Shown: piece after piece, positions 5,909 to 10,049 of the stretch
How the letters are laid out: each line of letters starts with the position of its first letter
Numbering within the stretch: position 1 is the first letter of the stretch
Source: Saccoglossus kowalevskii
Taxonomy: Eukaryota; Hemichordata; Enteropneusta; Harrimaniidae
Assembly: GCF_000003605.2 (NCBI RefSeq)
Contig: NW_003124901.1
Location: 388,124 to 398,172 of the forward strand
Direction: 5' to 3'
DNA: 10,049 bases
Translations under genes and position numbers: made by a program
Notes under the pieces: generated by a model
Seen by the model: only the letters and a program-made list of their open reading frames with translations
What the model was told of the DNA's origin: nothing
Databases searched by the model: none

Positions 5909-8900
5909 GCATGTGGTCGACATGAATTCTATTGTGTTCACTTCCGGATTCCGTTGCGTAATCTGTGGTTGATTAATATTATTTCATCGCGTACATCGTA
6001 CTGCGTTTATATCACGCAGCTTTCAAAGTCACTTTAGTCCGAGTGGGTGTTGACAGACTAGGCCCGTCAATTTCCTGGTATACTAACAGGATGTTCTGCG
6101 ATACCATGCATATCCAGCAGTGTGTTACCAAACCCAGGCATTTCCCTCAGGCAATTATTGTTAGAGATCGCGTAGTAATATCGGAAATGAGAACTCGGCG
6201 GACGCGTACGGATTGATTCATCAATGCGCGTAAACCGATTACGTTCGACTGGGTGTGTGCGGCGCTGAAGAGATAATGTGATGTGAGGTCAGGAACGCGA
6301 TGTTATTTGGATTTCGTATTTAATAGAACTCACAAAATTCGTACTGCACTAAATATACCAATTAGTAGTGTTTTCAATTGTATACAGGAATGACAGATTT
6401 CTGCAGAATGTTGCTAGCGTACCGTATGGGGGTAATTCAATACTGGTGATTAAGTATCGAGTTCAATTCACGGTCACAGTGTATAGTACTGCTGTATGAT
6501 GAACGTGAACACAAATGTAACGATGTTACCTTCGACGTCTTAGATGCAAGCCTATGATCAAACTAAATAATAATTACATTTATTGTTATTCGATTCTTTT
6601 TCACTTTTATTCCTATCAATTGTAAACCTGAAAACTCTTAAATTGAAACTACGCCATTTTATTTTGAAAACAAATCCCGTCTTCGTCACGGTAGTAGGTA
6701 CATATCGCATACAGCTTTGCCATGATTCTTGTCAACGCTAAATCATGACTACACGGTAAGCGTCGCGAGTGGTTTAGTCACTTGACTCGTTGAACAACCC
6801 AGTATCATGCATTCACCGACACGCACGTCTATTATATTATATACAACATCCCTTGCAGAAATTAATAGCGCATGTCAAAACCAGACCAGTATGGTGTATT
6901 AATCCCTGATTATGGCGACACACAGACACTATGAAATTCCAAAGAACAAGCCACGTTTCTTGATAAGTCGCATTCTGTAAATTTCATTCTTTGGTGCCTT
7001 ATGCTATTTTTATTGTGCGGTGTTCGCCCCCACCCCCCTCCGCCGAAATACAAAATGCTGTATATTATATCAACATATTTATGCTATTAATACACGCTGC
7101 GAACTGCATAACCACCTGCCTATTCAATCATACACGTTGATGTAGCAGCGTTTAGTAATTGGAGAATATATCTAACATGGAGGGACGTATAATCATTAAC
7201 ATTCTTGTAATCAATCGGGGTTGCGCATGATTGAAATCATGTCTTATTCAAGTTCTTATAGCCTATTGTCATGGTTACTAGTTAGAGTACCTCTTGTGGG
7301 GACATTGGTGCTGTCGTGGGCATTTTGTATTGTACGTTTGACGTACATGGAACTTCCATTTCCAAAGCAAACCACATCTAATATATAATTCACACGGAGT
7401 ACTATATACATAGGCAAGACACAATACAATGTACTAGTCTCAGCGGTTGAAATAATAAATGACTTGATATATGCAATGGCTGTGTTCGGGTGTTGCAGTG
7501 ACACGCGTGCGCCTGCCACCCTCAGTCTAACCGTGACGTCAGATGCAAGTTAGTACGCTTGCCGTGGTGAAGCCGTAACTTTTAGTCCGAGCGAGCAATT
7601 AATGTTGTTGGGAATGGTTTATACTACGTCACAACATGAAGCCATAATACAATTTGCGTCTGAAATTGAAGAACTTGAATTATAGAGATCAAAGAAATGA
7701 CATACGCACTCGAAGCCGGTTACAACAGGCGGCTGGAAATAATTCTTTAATTTGATGTGACACATTAAGTTCAATCGGTTCAGTTTCTTGGTAAAGTAAC
7801 GATTGTTCCCATTGAAGAGTAACAATTCATGGCCCTTGGATGAATTGAGTATTTTAACTTTATCGATTTATGCACTCGGCGCGTATACTTCAAGTACACA
7901 GATAGCAAATAGACTATTTCTGAAGATGGATGCTGCTCTTTCAACAGCTGTACGGTCGAACGGTTTCCATCCAGAATAGCCTACAATCGCCACGTGTGAT
8001 AATGCCATTAACGTGAAGTGCATTCGTCGCTTTGATTGTTCAAAGTCTTTTTTACTACTTCATGTCCTTTCAGTTGGACGTCGGTTTATGCTATTTCACG
8101 GAGTTATGAACATCAGAAGTAGCCACAGCGGAATGTTTTAATTAGCGTGGCATCTTTATCGATACGTCATAGATTCTATCCTTTTATCTCATTCGTGATT
8201 ATTGTGCGAGGGTTGGTCTTGACAGCATCGGAATGGGTTTAAAACTGTTACATTGCTATAACTTGCAGAGTATATGTAGTTTTGTCGATACATTGCAGCA
8301 GCGTTCGATATTGATTAGACAACCTGAAGACTAAGACTCAAGGGCCTATGCATCGATAGAATAAAGAAAGTATTCGAATATGGCACTCGGCAGACGATGT
8401 ATGGAACGAACGCTAAATGTGTCATTGATTGAGCATAGACAATCGATTTCTTGTCAAGTTACAATTAATGTCGTGGCCGATGCCATCCGCCAATTACGGA
8501 TGATGTAGACATACGGCTATTGAGGGTGTTGAACATTACATCTTGATAAAAATAGCAAGGTACGATTTATTGTAAAATAAGTTAAAACGTTGTTGCGAAA
8601 ACTCTCAAACTTTGGTGATGACGAATTGCTGAAAACGCCAGTGCGCCAACGCTTCGAATTACAGGTAACATTTGGGGTGGATGCGGAGTAGCGTTTTGAC
8701 TATTTCATTTATTGCCAACATAGAATTTTTGTTTTACGATATGTCATACCGAAATTTATCAAACAAAATTATCATAGCCATTTCCTCTTTTGGTATCAAT
8801 TAATTTTGCTCGTGTGGGAGAACAGATGATACTTTACATTTTTTACATTTGTTTATCTCCATAATAATGAATGGAGGATGTGAATCAGATATGGTACTTG

Positions 8901-9037
8901 CATTCACGTGACTAAGTAACGATATATGTGTCCCATGTGTTAGTTACGGTATTTCTGACTAATAGTCAATTAGTAAGTGAATTATGACCCATATTATTTA
9001 CATGCGCTGGTTTACCACGTTTCATTCCCAGGTTAAC
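5909..9037. other. Long non-coding stretch, probably receptor intron
   Basis: No gene is supported in these 3.1 kb. Open frames at 7256-7519 and 7619-7825 (minus) have no recognisable domain. Acceptor-like sites, for example the one ending with AG at 8072-8073, are followed by short frames that do not resemble a GPCR TM7. A CCNTGG search for the usual DPW of prostanoid TM7 gave no credible hit on the plus strand. A C-rich tract lies at about 7027-7043. Otherwise the sequence is unique-looking and AT-rich. Whether it is all intron depends on where the TM7 exon lies. Confidence -1.
7534..7541. promoter_or_regulatory. Perfect CRE palindrome TGACGTCA
   Basis: An exact cAMP-response element, the binding site of CREB/ATF bZIP factors. 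An 8-bp match can arise by chance in 10 kb at a modest rate, and no promoter or transcript start is visible beside it, so function is uncertain. It would lie in the putative receptor intron. Confidence -1.
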
Positions 9038-9256
9038 AGGCTGCTGGTCATGTGTTGCAACCGTCTCTATAGCCCGGTAATAAAATGTTACCAATAATAT
9101 TGCCTGCTGGCCACGTGTTGTTACCGACTCAACTGCCTGCTGGTTATTTGTTGTTACCATTTATTGTCGGATGGCCACGTTTTGTTACCGTTTATAGTGT
9201 CTGCTAGCCACGTGTAGCAATGATATTGCTTGCTGGGTATATGTTGTAACTAAGTC
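9038..9256. repeat. Degenerate minisatellite, about 33-bp period
   Basis: About seven diverged tandem units share the pattern TGCCTGCTGGCCACGTGTTG followed by TTACC and a variable AT-rich end. Units start near 9038, 9073, 9101, 9134, 9167, 9200 and 9230. Three central ones are exactly 33 bp; others are 27-35 bp. A partial, more diverged unit may precede at about 9007. The CACGTG E-box core survives in units 9101 and 9200 and is mutated in others. Because 33 is a multiple of three, the minus strand stays open across 8966-9160 and gives an 11-residue periodic frame, which I take as a by-product. Confidence -1.
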
Positions 9257-9405
9257 TAGATCTATCACATGTATTGTTGTTCTCATAACAGATAATGGAT
9301 GTGAAGCCAAATTTGTTCTCCATAATATCCCAGCGTTGTCATGGTAATTAAGAATTCATCATCGTTTAGAACAGCACATCGTATCACATCGCATTGGCCA
9401 ACAAG
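9257..9405. other. Short non-coding spacer
   Basis: Nothing recognisable lies between the minisatellite and the next MITE apart from AT-rich unique sequence. Confidence -1.
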
Positions 9406-9563
9406 TTAAAGCGGGGGGGGGTCACCTGCGCACGCGCGGGAATTGAGTCCCAAGCGACGATAACAACACACGCTAAAAACGCAAAGGGTAGACGCTTATT
9501 TGTAAACAATGACACGCTATGGCCATCTGAGGCATGCGCAGGTGACGACTCCCCCGCTTTTAA
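9406..9563. mobile_element. MITE family C with GC-rich inverted ends (TTAA bounded)
   Basis: A 158-bp element bounded by TTAA at 9406-9409 and 9560-9563. The left end is TTAAAGC, nine G, then TCACCTGCGCACGC. The right end in reverse complement is TTAAAAGCGGGGGAGTCG followed by TCACCTGCGCATGC. The inverted repeats are about 30 bp with small indels in the G run. The centre carries several short ACGC repeats. The open frame 9394-9591 crossing it has no protein-like features. The element is non-autonomous and stands out by GC content from its AT-rich surroundings. Confidence -1.
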
Positions 9564-10049
9564 ATATGACTTTGAGAACTGTTTCCATTAACGCCAGCGA
9601 TTTGTCATACAATGACATATCATATGTACTAGTAGTAGTTGTTGTTGTTGTAAGTTTATTATAATAAAATGAGATAACAACTTTCCTTCAAAACCTGATT
9701 ATATTGGTTGAGGATAATGTACTAGTACTTAATTTTCTTATAACTACGGATTAACATGTCCTCTGTGAAAGGTCTTTTCAACAAAATTTGTTACGTATTT
9801 AACATAATTATGTAAAAGCAATTTTGATTTTCCGAGTCTGGTAAATTGTACACCATCAACTTTTCTCTAAATGAAAATGTCATTCCAAATCATCGTTTAT
9901 ATCACAGCGCAATAAGTAATGAAACTCATCTTTATTGAACATGCTCTTATAGAAAACGTATATTCTATTTTCAAGCTGATCGTTTTAAAATCAGCACGCC
10001 AAATGTAACTGAACAAGAAAGGAACGTTGACGATGGGTCGTATGTGTTA
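9564..10049. other. Non-coding right end of the window
   Basis: AT-rich sequence with a short TTG/GTA microsatellite at about 9629-9651 and a small inverted repeat GTCATACAATGAC at 9603-9615. No exon or element was recognised. Confidence -1.

Noticed and set aside
7256-7519. 87-codon minus-strand frame
   Set aside because: No family resemblance, and no splice or promoter signals that set it apart from random frames.
7619-7825. 68-codon minus-strand frame
   Set aside because: Composition typical of chance frames; no domain or splice support.
7828-7845. HGPW encoded on the plus strand, considered as a TM7 DPW motif
   Set aside because: A stop follows two codons later and no acceptor or hydrophobic helix precedes it.
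8054-8140. Acceptor-like CATGTCCTTTCAG at 8061-8073, tested as the start of the TM7 exon
   Set aside because: All three phases end within about 23 codons and none encodes a TM7-like helix or the family's tail.
8966-9160. Minus-strand frame with 11-residue periodicity
   Set aside because: Explained by the 33-bp minisatellite period, which keeps the frame in step without being a gene.
9394-9591. 65-codon plus-strand frame across MITE C
   Set aside because: It spans both inverted ends of the transposon and has no protein-like features.

Overview
This window looks like nuclear DNA from an animal, most likely an invertebrate. Coding sequence is sparse and split by GT-AG introns. There is one exon of a class A (rhodopsin-like) G-protein-coupled receptor, a fossil LINE retrotransposon, and several short DNA transposons (MITEs) with terminal inverted repeats and TTAA ends. 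Nothing resembles an operon, a bacterial gene start or a CRISPR array. The species cannot be fixed from the sequence. The prostanoid-type receptor and the TTAAAGGG-type MITEs would fit an invertebrate chordate such as amphioxus, but that is inference.

Layout. About 1-1510 (minus strand) is a decayed non-LTR retrotransposon. Reverse-transcriptase motifs and the C-terminal tail are readable in the right order but in broken frames, and two copies of one MITE family (554-685 and 1234-1347) are nested in it. A third, half-length copy lies at 2019-2085. At 2318-2542 there is a 74-codon open stretch behind an excellent 3' splice site (branch point, pyrimidine tract, AG). It can be joined in frame to a short ATG exon at 2124-2150 to give an 83-residue protein that I do not recognise. 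The stretch 2543-4488 shows no gene I can support.

The clearest gene is at 4489-5265 on the plus strand: residues 1-259 of a prostanoid (prostaglandin EP4-like) receptor, covering TM1 to TM6. It ends at a good splice donor placed at the end of TM6, where vertebrate prostanoid receptor genes carry a conserved intron. The exon encoding TM7 and the cytoplasmic tail was not found, so the receptor intron probably runs to the right edge of the window or beyond. That putative intron holds a second MITE type (5747-5908), a degenerate 33-bp minisatellite (about 9038-9256) and a third MITE type with very GC-rich ends (9406-9563).

The receptor and the small spliced gene show no evident functional link. 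The main biology here is one eicosanoid-type receptor gene in a repeat-rich setting where TTAA-specific elements have repeatedly inserted.
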